A stretch of DNA of 13,369 nt from positions 1-13,369 of the forward strand of contig JASLEG010000099.1 of NCBI GenBank assembly GCA_030151225.1, given 5' to 3'. A program made the position numbers and the translations under genes. This document shows, one piece after another, positions 1 through 8,491 of this stretch. This DNA is from Burkholderia sp. (GTDB lineage: Bacteria > Pseudomonadota > Gammaproteobacteria > Burkholderiales > Burkholderiaceae). The notes under the pieces are model-generated. The model saw only the letters and a program-made list of their open reading frames with translations, searched no databases and had not been told where the DNA came from. The stretch's first letter is position 1; every line of letters begins with the position of its first letter.

Positions 1-1976
1 CGCCGGGCGCGCGCGCGGCCAGCCCGCGCCGCGCGCCGGGCGCCGGCGAGGCCGTCGATCCGGCCGTGCCGGTGCAGCGTCACACCTTCGCCGACGCGCT
101 CGCGCGGCTGTTCCTCGGCTACGCGATGCCCGACGGCGCCGCGCCGGTCGGCACCTATCTGCCGGTGGACGGCCCCGAGGGCGGCGAGGCCGAGTTGCTC
201 GGGCGCCTCGCGCGCTTCACCGACGATCTCGACTGGTTCGCGGGCCGCCTCGCGGCCGAGGCCACGCCGGCCGAATGGGGCGAGATCTTCGCCGACGCGC
301 TGGCGCGCTTCTTCGATTCGGGTGCGGCCCATGCCGATGCGCTGTCGGGTGTGCGCGACGCGCTCGACGCGCTGCTGGCCACGATTCGCGAGGGCGCGCA
401 TGCGCTGCCGATGCCGGCCGCCGTGGTGCGTGCGGGCTTCGCCGCCGAGCTCGACGATCCGGCGCGCGGCGGCGTGCCCTGGGGCGGCGTGACCTTCTCG
501 TCCTTGACCAGCCTGCGCGGGCTGCCGTATCGCGTCGTGTGCCTGGTCGGCATGGACGACGGCGTGCTGCCGAGCCTCGCGCGCGCCGACGAGTTCGACC
601 TGATGTCGGTGTTCGCCAAGCTCGGCGATCGCCAGCGCCGCGACGACGAGCGCAACCTGTTCCTCGACCTGCTGCTGGCCGCGCGCGACCGGCTCGTGAT
701 CACCTACACGGGCCGCAGCATTCGCGACAACGCGCCGCTGCCGCCGGCCGCGCTGGTGGACGAACTGCTCGACTACGCGGCCGAGGTCACGGCGCGGCCC
801 GCCGACGGCAGCGCCGCCGCGCCGGCCGCGATCGACGCGGCGCGCCGCGCCTTCGTGACCGAGCATCCGCTGCAGCCGTTCTCCGCCGAGTACTTCGACG
901 CGGGCAGCCCGCTCTATTCGTACGACGTCGAGCGCGCGGCGCTCGCGATGCGGCTCGCGCAGGGCGAGCCGTCGGGCGTATCGGGCGCGGCGGGCGCGCT
1001 GCCGTTCTTCGCCGCGCCGCTGCCGGCCGAGGCCGAGGCCGAGACCGGCAAGGGCGCCGCGTTCGTCGATTTCGAGCGTTTCTGGCGCCATCCGGCGCGC
1101 GCACTGCTGCGCGACCGGCTCGGCGTGGCGCTGTACGACGCGCAGGCCGAGCTGGCCGATACCGAGCCGTTCGCCCTCGACTACGCGGGCAGCGACGCGC
1201 TGGCCGCGCGCGTGCTGCCGCTGTTCGTCGAGACCGGCGAGGCCACCGTGGCCGAGCTCGCGCGGCGGGTGGCCGACGCTAGCCCCGAGATGCCGGGCGG
1301 CGCGACCGGCGCCGTGTGGCGCGAGCAGGCGCTCGGCGCGCTGGAGCGGCTCGCCGGCAACGTGCGGCAGGCGCTCGAGGGCGGCGCCTCGCGGCGGCCG
1401 TTCACGCTCGAGATCCCGCCGGTCTGGCCCGAAGGCCAGCAGCCCTGGTTCGGCGGCGAGGGCGTGGACGCGGCCTTGCGTGCCGATGCGCTGGCCGCGC
1501 CCTTCGTGCTGCACGGCACGCTGAACCGGCTCACGCCGGCCGGGCAGGTGGTGTATCGCTACGCGCGGCCCGGCGCGCGTGATCATCTGTCGGCCTGGCT
1601 CGCGCATCTCGTCTATTGCGCGATCGATCCGGGCGGCCCGCGCCGCACGCTGTGGTTCGGCAACGGCGACGACTGCGGTTTCGAGTTCGCGCCGGTGGCC
1701 GATCCGCTGCGCCATCTCGGCCCGCTCGTCGCGCTGTATCGCGCGGGGCGTCGCATGCCGCTGCGCTTCTTTCCGAAGAGCGCGTGGGCGCTCGTGTCCG
1801 ACGGCGAGTCGAAGGCGGCCGGCGTGTGGATCAACGAGCGCGTGGCCAGCGAGGCCGACGACGCCGCGCTCGCGATCGCCTGGCGCGGCGCCGATCTGTC
1901 GCTCGATCCGCCGTTCCCGGCGCTCGCGCATCTGGTCTTCGATCCGCTCGTCGAGCATCTGAGGGGCCGCGCATGA
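1..1976 (+). CDS. recC: RecBCD enzyme subunit RecC (C-terminal part, 5' end outside window)
   Basis: RecC is the non-catalytic scaffold of the RecBCD helicase-nuclease; in E. coli it splits the duplex and reads Chi. The frame is open to the window edge (first full codon at base 3), giving 657 residues, against about 1120 for a whole E. coli RecC, so the N-terminal half is missing. Recognisable RecC stretches are FLGYAMPDG near 112-138, VTFSSLTSLRGLPYRVVCLVG followed by MDDGVLP near 489-572, the GDRQRRDDERNLFLDLLLAA block near 624-683, TGRSIRDN near 708-731, and FWRHPARALLRDRLGV near 1080-1127, which resembles the start of the RecC nuclease-like fold. The first 20 or so residues are Ala/Pro/Arg-rich and may be a variable loop. 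The stop codon overlaps the recB start (ATGA), so this is the first visible gene of the operon. Identity is secure from the motifs and from recB and recD following. Confidence 0.95.
   Translation, partial: PGARAASPRRAPGAGEAVDPAVPVQRHTFADALARLFLGYAMPDGAAPVGTYLPVDGPEGGEAELLGRLARFTDDLDWFAGRLAAEATPAEWGEIFADALARFFDSGAAHADALSGVRDALDALLATIREGAHALPMPAAVVRAGFAAELDDPARGGVPWGGVTFSSLTSLRGLPYRVVCLVGMDDGVLPSLARADEFDLMSVFAKLGDRQRRDDERNLFLDLLLAARDRLVITYTGRSIRDNAPLPPAALVDELLDYAAEVTARPADGSAAAPAAIDAARRAFVTEHPLQPFSAEYFDAGSPLYSYDVERAALAMRLAQGEPSGVSGAAGALPFFAAPLPAEAEAETGKGAAFVDFERFWRHPARALLRDRLGVALYDAQAELADTEPFALDYAGSDALAARVLPLFVETGEATVAELARRVADASPEMPGGATGAVWREQALGALERLAGNVRQALEGGASRRPFTLEIPPVWPEGQQPWFGGEGVDAALRADALAAPFVLHGTLNRLTPAGQVVYRYARPGARDHLSAWLAHLVYCAIDPGGPRRTLWFGNGDDCGFEFAPVADPLRHLGPLVALYRAGRRMPLRFFPKSAWALVSDGESKAAGVWINERVASEADDAALAIAWRGADLSLDPPFPALAHLVFDPLVEHLRGRA
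1961..1966 (+). promoter_or_regulatory. Ribosome binding site for recB
   Basis: GAGGGG lies inside the end of recC, six bases before the ATG at 1973. It supports that start, rather than the longer open frame that runs back to 1616, and fits coupled translation of recC and recB. Confidence 0.6.
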
Positions 1977-4900
1977 GCGAGTCGACTCCCGTGATCCGCG
2001 TGGGTACCGCCGCCGCGCAGGCGCACGAGCTCGACGTGTTCGCATGCGCGCTCGACGGCGTGAACCAGATCGAGGCCTCGGCCGGCACCGGCAAGACCTG
2101 GAACATCTGCGCGCTGTACGTGCGCCTGCTGCTCGAACAGGATCTGAAGGCGGACCAGATCCTCGTCGTCACCTTCACGAAGGCGGCCACCGCCGAGTTG
2201 CGCGAGCGCATCCGCGGCCGCCTCGCGCAGCTCGCGCATGTGCTCGAGACCGGCGAGGACGGCGGCGACCCGTTCGTCGCGCGCCTGTTCGAGACCACGC
2301 TCGGGCCCGATGGCGTGCTCGATCGCGAGCTGGCCGGCAAGCGCATCAACCGCGCGCTGCGCGGCTTCGATCAGGCGGCGATCCACACGATCCACGCGTT
2401 CTGCCAGCGCGCGCTGCAGGAGGCGCCGTTCGCTGCGGCGATGCCGTTCGCGTTCGAGATGGAGGCCGACGATGCCGCGCTGCGCTTCGAGCTGGCCGCC
2501 GATTTCTGGCGCACCCGCGTCGAGCCGGCCGCCGCCGCGCAACCGGGTTTCGCCGGCTGGCTCGTCGCGCATCGCGCCGGGCCCGAGGCGCTCGACGCGC
2601 AGCTCGCGCGGCGGCTCAAGAAGCCGCTCGCCGCATTGCGCTTCGACGGCCTGCCCGACGGCACGAGCGGCGCGGCCGCCGAGGCCGCGCTGCGCGCCTG
2701 TCATGCCGATGCGGCCACGCTGTGGCAGGCCGAGCGCGCGGCGATCGTCGCGCGGCTCGAGGCGGCGCAGCCCTCGCTGAACCAGCGCTCGCACAAGCCC
2801 GAGGCGGTGGCCGAGGCACTGGCGGCATGGGCGAGCTGGTTTGGCGCCGCTGGTGCGGCAGGCGCGGGCGGGGCGCTCGCGGCGCTGCCGAAGGCGGCGG
2901 CGAAGCTCACGCGCGGCGCGCTCGAGAAGGCCACCAAGAAGGGCGGCACCACGCCCGATCACGCCTTCTTCGACGCGGCCGAGGCGCTCGCGGCCGCGCT
3001 CGTGGCGGCCGAGGACGCGCAGCGCGCGCGCTGGCTCGCGCTGATCGAGGCCTGGCTCGCCGAGGCGCCGGCGGCGCTCGCGGAACGCAAGCGCACGCGC
3101 CGCGTGGTGTCGTTCGACGATCTGCTGTCGAACCTGCATCACGCGCTGGTCGTGCATCCGTGGCTGGCCGACACCTTGCGCCGCCGCTATCCGGCCGCGC
3201 TGATCGACGAGTTCCAGGATACCGATCCGCTGCAGTTCGAGATCTTCGACACGATCTTCGCGCCGGCCGGCCCGCTGTTCCTGGTCGGCGATCCGAAGCA
3301 GGCGATCTACAGCTTCCGCGCGGCCGATCTGCACACCTATCTGGCCGCGCGCGAACGCGCGAGCGCGCGCTACACGCTGGCCGTGAACCAGCGCTCGACG
3401 CCGGCCATCGTCGATGCCTGCAACCGCGTGTTCATGGCGAACCCGCGCGCCTTCGTGCTCGAGGGCCTCGACTACGAGGCGGTGCGCGCCGGCACGCGCG
3501 CCCGCGCGCCGTTCGCCGACGGCACCGATCCGCAGGCCGGCGCCGGCGATTTCCGGATCTGGACGCTGCCGGCGGGCGAGCACGCCCTGTCCAAGCGCGA
3601 CGCGCAGTGGCAGGCCGCCCAGGCCTGCGCGGCCGAGATCGCGCGGCTCATGCGCGGCGCGCGTGACGGCGCGGTCACGCTCGGCGCCGCGCCGCTCACG
3701 CCGGCCGACGTCGCCGTGCTGGTGCAGACCCACCGCCAGGGCAGCATCGTCAAGCGCGTGCTGGCCGCGTGGGGCATCGGCAGCGTGGAGCTCGCGCAGG
3801 CCTCGGTGTTCGCCACCGCCGACGCCGAGCAACTCGAGCGCGTGCTGGCCGCGATCGACGCGCCCGGCGATCTGCGCCGGCTGCGCGCGGCGCTCGCCAC
3901 CGACTGGTTCGGCATGGACGCGGCCGCGCTGTGGCGGCTCGAGCAGGGCGATGCGCCCGTGGCCGGCGGCGCGCAAGGCGCGGCCGGCGCGCTCGATGCC
4001 GATGCGATGAGCTGGGTCGAGCGCTTCTCGCGCTATCGGCTGCTGTGGCGCGAGCGCGGCTTCGCCGTGATGTGGCGCAGCTTCGCGCGCGAGCTGCGCA
4101 TCGCCGAGCGCCTGATCGGCGGCGCCAACGGCGAGCGGCGCGTGACCGACGTCAATCATCTGGCCGAGCTGACCCAGGCGCGCGCCGCCGCGCAGCCGGG
4201 CATCGCGCCCACCTTGCGCTGGCTCGCCGCGCAGCGCGCCACCGGCGGTGGCGGCGAGGACGCGCAACTGCGGCTCGAATCGGATCGCAATCTCGTGCAG
4301 ATCGTGACCGTGCACAAGTCCAAGGGCCTCGAATACGCGGTGGTGTTCTGTCCGTTCCTCAACGACGGGCGCCTGCACGAGCCGCGCGAGGATGCGCTGC
4401 CCGACGCGCGCGAATATCACGACGCGAGCGGCGCGGCCGTGCTGCATTACGGCTGCGACGACGAGGCCGCCGAGATGGCGGCCGCCCAGGCACGCCGCGA
4501 GCAGGCCGCCGAGCGCGCGCGGCTCGTCTATGTGGCGCTGACGCGGGCCGTCTATCGCTGCTATCTGGTGGCGGGCGCGTATCAGTCGGCGAAATCCACG
4601 AAGGAGGCGCGCCGCAGCGTGCTGAACTGGCTGGTGGCCGGCGCGGGCCACGACTTCGATGCGTGGCTCGAGAAGCCGCCCGAGGCAGAGGAGCTCGCCG
4701 CGCGCTGGCGCGAGCTCGCCAGCGGCCCGATCTCGATCTTTCCGCTGCCGCAGATCGGCGCGCGCACGCCGCTCGCGGCAGGCCACGACGCGGCGCGGCT
4801 CGGCGGCGCGCGTCAGGCCGCGCGCTTCCTGCGCGACGCGTGGCGGATCGCGAGCTTCAGCTCGCTGACGGCGTCGCTGGCGCGTGAGCAGGAAGGCATC

Positions 4901-5797
4901 GCGGCGCCGACCGACGACGCGTTGCGTCCCGATCACGACGCGCTGGCCGTGGCGATCGATCCGGTGCCCGTCGCGGCGGACCATGCCGCTGCGGCCGTGC
5001 CGGACCGCGCGCCCGGCTCAGGCTCGACCCATGCCGAAGCCGATGCCGACACCCTGGCCGCCGACGACATCGTCGCGTTTCCGCGCGGCGCGGCGGCCGG
5101 CGAATGCCTGCACCGGCTGTTCGAGCTGAGCGCCTTCGACGACGCGGGCGGCTGGCCCGAGGCGGCCGCGCGTGCGCTGCACGAGCGGCCCGTCGAGGCC
5201 GAGCCCGAACTCGGCACGCGGCTGCCGGCCATGATGACGCGGCTGGTGGCCGACGTGGTGGCCACCGAACTCGTGCCCGGCCTGCGGCTCGACGCGCTCG
5301 ATCCGGCGCGGCGCCTGAACGAGATGGAATTCCTGTTCCCGGCCGCCTCGCTCGATTTCGGCGCGCTGCGCGCGCTGCTGGTGGCGCACGGCCATCCCGA
5401 CGTGGCGCTCGAATCGGGTACGCTCGCCGGTTTCTTCAAGGGCTTCATCGACATGATCGTCGAGCACGACGGCCGCTTCTGGATCGTCGACTGGAAATCG
5501 AACCACCTCGGTGCGAGCGCCGACGCCTACGGGCCGGCCGCGCTCGAGATCGCGATGGCCGACCACGCCTATCACCTGCAGGCGCTGCTCTACACCGTCG
5601 CGCTGCACCGCTACCTGCGCGTGCGGCTGCGCGGCTACGACTACGACACGCACATGGCCGGCTATCTGTATCTGTTCGTGCGCGGCGTGCGACCGGGCTG
5701 GCGCAGCGCGGGGCAGGCGGCCGGCGTGCACGCGCGGCGGCCGTCGCGCGCGCTGGTCGAGGCGCTCGACGCATTGATGGACGGGGGCCGCGCATGA
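1973..5797 (+). CDS. recB: RecBCD enzyme subunit RecB (3'-5' helicase and nuclease)
   Basis: RecB is the slow 3'-5' SF1A helicase and the only nuclease of RecBCD; it also loads RecA in E. coli. The protein is 1274 residues (E. coli about 1180). Helicase motifs in order: Walker A ASAGTGKT at 35-42 (Lys41), Walker B LIDEFQDTDP at 410-419, VGDPKQAIYSFRAAD just after, VNQRSTPAIV (motif IV), TVHKSKGLEY at 779-788 (motif V) and VYVALTRA ending near 859 (motif VI). The C-terminal nuclease domain has GECLHRLFE (His1047), KGFIDMIV (Asp1160) and VDWKSN (Asp1173, Lys1175), matching by position the E. coli triad Asp1067/Asp1080/Lys1082, so both activities should be intact. The start at 1973 is chosen for the ATGA overlap with recC and the ribosome binding site at 1961. 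An Ala/Gly-rich stretch around 2840-2940 and an acidic, Ala-rich linker before the nuclease domain (about 4900-5090) may explain the extra length. The stop overlaps recD. Confidence 0.97.
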   Translation: MSESTPVIRVGTAAAQAHELDVFACALDGVNQIEASAGTGKTWNICALYVRLLLEQDLKADQILVVTFTKAATAELRERIRGRLAQLAHVLETGEDGGDPFVARLFETTLGPDGVLDRELAGKRINRALRGFDQAAIHTIHAFCQRALQEAPFAAAMPFAFEMEADDAALRFELAADFWRTRVEPAAAAQPGFAGWLVAHRAGPEALDAQLARRLKKPLAALRFDGLPDGTSGAAAEAALRACHADAATLWQAERAAIVARLEAAQPSLNQRSHKPEAVAEALAAWASWFGAAGAAGAGGALAALPKAAAKLTRGALEKATKKGGTTPDHAFFDAAEALAAALVAAEDAQRARWLALIEAWLAEAPAALAERKRTRRVVSFDDLLSNLHHALVVHPWLADTLRRRYPAALIDEFQDTDPLQFEIFDTIFAPAGPLFLVGDPKQAIYSFRAADLHTYLAARERASARYTLAVNQRSTPAIVDACNRVFMANPRAFVLEGLDYEAVRAGTRARAPFADGTDPQAGAGDFRIWTLPAGEHALSKRDAQWQAAQACAAEIARLMRGARDGAVTLGAAPLTPADVAVLVQTHRQGSIVKRVLAAWGIGSVELAQASVFATADAEQLERVLAAIDAPGDLRRLRAALATDWFGMDAAALWRLEQGDAPVAGGAQGAAGALDADAMSWVERFSRYRLLWRERGFAVMWRSFARELRIAERLIGGANGERRVTDVNHLAELTQARAAAQPGIAPTLRWLAAQRATGGGGEDAQLRLESDRNLVQIVTVHKSKGLEYAVVFCPFLNDGRLHEPREDALPDAREYHDASGAAVLHYGCDDEAAEMAAAQARREQAAERARLVYVALTRAVYRCYLVAGAYQSAKSTKEARRSVLNWLVAGAGHDFDAWLEKPPEAEELAARWRELASGPISIFPLPQIGARTPLAAGHDAARLGGARQAARFLRDAWRIASFSSLTASLAREQEGIAAPTDDALRPDHDALAVAIDPVPVAADHAAAAVPDRAPGSGSTHAEADADTLAADDIVAFPRGAAAGECLHRLFELSAFDDAGGWPEAAARALHERPVEAEPELGTRLPAMMTRLVADVVATELVPGLRLDALDPARRLNEMEFLFPAASLDFGALRALLVAHGHPDVALESGTLAGFFKGFIDMIVEHDGRFWIVDWKSNHLGASADAYGPAALEIAMADHAYHLQALLYTVALHRYLRVRLRGYDYDTHMAGYLYLFVRGVRPGWRSAGQAAGVHARRPSRALVEALDALMDGGRA

Positions 5798-8055
5798 AGG
5801 ACCTGACCGAGCCGTTCGGCTTCGTCGGCGGGCTGGCCGAGCGGCTGCCCGAGCCGGCCGATTTCGGGCTCGCGCTGGCCGAGGGCTTCGCGCGCCGCAT
5901 CGGCATGCTGTCGCGCCGGCTCGGCGCATCGTCGGATGCCGCGCGCTGGGCCGCGCGTGCCGCGTTCGCCGCGAGTCGCGCGACCGCGGCCGGGCACGTG
6001 TGCATCGCGCTCGGCGCGCTCGCGCAGCGCTACGACACGACGCTGGAGGCGGTGCGCGCCGAACTCGCCGCGAGCGGCGTGGTGGCGTCGGGCCGCGCGG
6101 CGCGCGGCGCCGACAGCCCGCTGGTGGTCGATGCCGACGGGCGGCTCTATCTCGCGCGCTATTTCGACTACGAGACGCGGCTCGCCGACGCGCTCGTCAT
6201 GCACGCGCGCGCCGCGTCCGCGGTGTCGGCCGGGCTGCCGCCGCCCGAGCAACTGCGCGCGAGCCTCGAGCGCTTCTTCACGGCGCCGGCGGCTGGCGAG
6301 ATCGACTGGCAGCGCGTGGCCGCGGCGGTCGCGCTCGGCGGCAGCGTGACGATCGTCAGCGGCGGGCCGGGCACCGGCAAGACCACCACGGTGGTGGGCG
6401 TGATCGCGTGCCTGATCGAGCTGCAGCCGGCCCTGCGCATCGCGCTGGCCGCCCCCACCGGCAAGGCCGCGCAGCGCATGCAGGAGGCGCTGCACGCGCG
6501 CGCCTCGAACCTGCCGCCGGAGCTCGCGGCGCGGCTGCCGAACACCTCCTGCACGCTGCACCGGCTGCTGGGCTGGCTGCCGGGCGGGCGCTTCCGCCAT
6601 CATCGGGACAACCCGTTGCCCTGCGATCTGGTGGTGGTGGACGAGGCCTCGATGATCGACGTCGCGCTGGCCGCGCATCTGTTCGACGCGCTCGCGCCGG
6701 GCGCGCGGCTCGTGCTGCTCGGCGACAAGGATCAGCTCGCCGCGGTCGAGGCCGGCGCCGTGTTCGCCGAGCTCAGCGCGCGGCCGGCGTTCAGCGCGGC
6801 CGGCTGCGCGCGCATCGCCGCGGCGCTCGGCGTGAGCGTGGCCGAATTCGTCGCGGCGCTGCCGGCCGAGGCGAGCGGGCCGGCTACCGCGTCGCCCGCG
6901 GTTGCGGCAGCCGAGGTCAGGGCGCCGACGCGTGCCCGTCGCGCCGCCAGGACCGCGCCGCCCGCGCAGGCCTCGCTGTTCGATTTCGACGACGCAGCGC
7001 CGCCGCACGAGGCACCGGCCGCGCCGATCGACGCTGCCTTCGCCGGCGCCTCGCTCGACGCCTGGATCGAGCCGGCCGAACTCGCGTGGCTCGATGCGTG
7101 GCACGTGGACGGGCCCGATGGGGGGCCGTCGTCATCAAAGGACGTGCCGTTGGCGGGGACCGGACTCGAGCCGGCAAACACCGTTGCAGCCGCGGCACCT
7201 AGTACCGCCCCCCTTGCCGACAGCGTCGTCTGGCTCGAACGCAATTACCGCTTCGGCCTCGATTCGCCGATCGGCCGGCTGTCGCTGGCGATCCGGGGCG
7301 GCGACGCGCAGGCCGCGCTCGCCACGCTGTCGCCGGGCACCGAGGCGCAGGCCGCCGCGCGCTTCTTCGAGGATGCCGGCGAGGCCCTTGCCGCGGCCAC
7401 GCTCGAACGTCTCGCGCAGGGCTTCTCGGCCTACGGCGCGGTGTTGCGCGCGGCGCTGGCCGCGGCCGAACCCGATCCGCTGCCGCTGTTCGACGCGCTG
7501 AATCGCTTCCGGATCCTGTGCGCGACGCGCAGCGGCGCGCGCGGCGCCGACGAGGTCAATCTGCGGGTGGCCGCGCTGGTGCGGCGCGCGGTGCAGGTGC
7601 CGCTCGCGGTGGGCGCGCACTGGTTCGCGGGGCGCCCCGTGATGGTCACGCGCAACGATTACGCGCTCGGCCTGTTCAACGGCGACATCGGCATCGCGCT
7701 GCCCGATGCGCGCGGTGCGCTGCGCGTGTGGTTCCGTGGTGCCGACGGCCAGTTGCGCGCGGTGGCGCCGGCCGCGCTGCCGCCGCACGACACGGCCTTC
7801 GCGCTGACGGTCCACAAGTCGCAGGGCTCCGAATTCGACGAGGCCGCGCTGGTGCTGCCGGCCGGCTTCGGCCGCGTGCTGTCGCGCGAGCTCGTGTACA
7901 CGGCGATCACGCGCGCGCGCTCGCGGGTGCAGGTGATCGGGCCGCGCGCCGTGCTCGCGCAGGCGATCGCGGCGCGCACGCGGCGCGACACCGGGCTCGC
8001 CGCGCGCATGGCCGAGGCGGCCGCGCGGCACGACGAACAGGAGGCTGGGCGATGA
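5794..8055 (+). CDS. recD: RecBCD enzyme subunit RecD (5'-3' helicase) with an internal insertion
   Basis: RecD is the fast 5'-3' SF1B motor of RecBCD. The protein is 753 residues, clearly longer than E. coli RecD (608). Motifs: Walker A GGPGTGKTTT at 190-199 (Lys196), LVVVDEASMID with Asp283-Glu284 (Walker B), LGDKDQLAAVEAGAVFAEL ending at residue 327, LERNYRFG at 481-488, TVHKSQGSEFDEA from 672 and LVYTAITRARSRV from 700. All core motor motifs are intact, so an active helicase is expected. The extra length sits mostly between residue 327 and Trp480: about 150 residues, where E. coli has about 40 as I recall it. That segment is Ala/Pro-rich with little sign of a fold, and its last third has unusual codons (see findings). 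The start at 5794 is chosen for its ATGA overlap with recB and a G-rich stretch (5783-5787) upstream. The stop overlaps arfB. Confidence 0.96.
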   Translation: MKDLTEPFGFVGGLAERLPEPADFGLALAEGFARRIGMLSRRLGASSDAARWAARAAFAASRATAAGHVCIALGALAQRYDTTLEAVRAELAASGVVASGRAARGADSPLVVDADGRLYLARYFDYETRLADALVMHARAASAVSAGLPPPEQLRASLERFFTAPAAGEIDWQRVAAAVALGGSVTIVSGGPGTGKTTTVVGVIACLIELQPALRIALAAPTGKAAQRMQEALHARASNLPPELAARLPNTSCTLHRLLGWLPGGRFRHHRDNPLPCDLVVVDEASMIDVALAAHLFDALAPGARLVLLGDKDQLAAVEAGAVFAELSARPAFSAAGCARIAAALGVSVAEFVAALPAEASGPATASPAVAAAEVRAPTRARRAARTAPPAQASLFDFDDAAPPHEAPAAPIDAAFAGASLDAWIEPAELAWLDAWHVDGPDGGPSSSKDVPLAGTGLEPANTVAAAAPSTAPLADSVVWLERNYRFGLDSPIGRLSLAIRGGDAQAALATLSPGTEAQAAARFFEDAGEALAAATLERLAQGFSAYGAVLRAALAAAEPDPLPLFDALNRFRILCATRSGARGADEVNLRVAALVRRAVQVPLAVGAHWFAGRPVMVTRNDYALGLFNGDIGIALPDARGALRVWFRGADGQLRAVAPAALPPHDTAFALTVHKSQGSEFDEAALVLPAGFGRVLSRELVYTAITRARSRVQVIGPRAVLAQAIAARTRRDTGLAARMAEAAARHDEQEAGR
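8039..8044 (+). promoter_or_regulatory. Ribosome binding site for arfB
   Basis: A consensus AGGAGG lies within the end of recD, seven bases before the ATG at 8052 and ten before a second in-frame ATG at 8055. Spacing slightly favours 8052; the two starts differ by one Met. Confidence 0.75.
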
Positions 8056-8456
8056 TGATCCGCTACACGCTCGAGCCCGCCGAGGTCGAGCTCACGGCGA
8101 TGCGTGCCCAGGGCGCGGGTGGCCAGAACGTCAACAAGGTGTCGAGCGCGATCCATCTGCGCTTCGACATCCGCGCCTCGTCGCTGCCCGAGATCCTCAA
8201 GGAGCGGCTGCTCGTGCTGTCCGATCAGCGCATCACGCGCGACGGCGTGGTGGTGCTGAAGTCGCAGGAATACCGTACCCAGGAGCAGAACCGCGTGGCC
8301 GCGCTGGCGCGGCTCGATGCGCTGATCGCCGGCGCGGCCACGGTGCAGCGCGCGCGGGTCGCCACGCGGCCGACGCGCGCCGCGAAGCAGCGCCGGCTCG
8401 ACGCGAAGAGCCGCCGCGGCTCGGTCAAGGCCGGGCGCGGCAAGGTGAACGAATAG
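8052..8456 (+). CDS. arfB: Peptidyl-tRNA hydrolase ArfB (alternative ribosome-rescue factor, YaeJ family)
   Basis: ArfB enters the A site of ribosomes stalled at mRNA ends and hydrolyses the peptidyl-tRNA, independently of tmRNA. The protein is 134 residues (E. coli YaeJ 140). The catalytic loop RAQGAGGQNVNK with GGQ at residues 23-25 is followed by SSAIHLRFDIRASSLPE and by VVLKSQEYRTQEQNR, all close to E. coli YaeJ. The C-terminal tail is rich in Arg and Lys (RPTRAAKQRR, then SVKAGRGKV), the part that inserts into the mRNA channel in YaeJ. It is therefore ArfB rather than a full release factor, since the codon-recognition domains of RF1/RF2 are absent. The start codon overlaps the recD stop, and a strong ribosome binding site precedes it, so it is probably the last gene of the recCBD operon. 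Either ATG (8052 or 8055) could be used. Confidence 0.94.
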   Translation: MMIRYTLEPAEVELTAMRAQGAGGQNVNKVSSAIHLRFDIRASSLPEILKERLLVLSDQRITRDGVVVLKSQEYRTQEQNRVAALARLDALIAGAATVQRARVATRPTRAAKQRRLDAKSRRGSVKAGRGKVNE

Positions 8457-8466
8457 GGGAAGCTGC

Positions 8467-8485
8467 GGCCGGGTCCGGCCCGGCC
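8467..8485. terminator. Hairpin between convergent arfB and EAL genes, possible two-way terminator
   Basis: GGCCGGG (8467-8473) and CCCGGCC (8479-8485) form a perfect 7-bp stem with a 5-base loop, in the 35-base gap between two converging genes. No T-run follows on either strand, so intrinsic termination is not certain. Position is the main argument. Confidence 0.4.
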
Positions 8486-8491
8486 TGGCGC

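Noticed and set aside
1613..4984. Very long open frame on the minus strand (1123 codons) opposite recC and recB
   Set aside because: It is an antisense frame of strongly G/C-ending codons, rich in Arg, Ala and His with no recognisable domain; recB on the other strand has all its family motifs.
752..6127. Five copies of the E. coli Chi octamer GCTGGTGG on the plus strand (752, 4630, 5242, 5377, 6120) and two on the minus strand (10774-10781, 10858-10865)
   Set aside because: All lie in the coding direction of Leu-Val-rich genes where the codons ctg-gtg make the octamer likely; the Chi sequence of this genus is not known to be this one.
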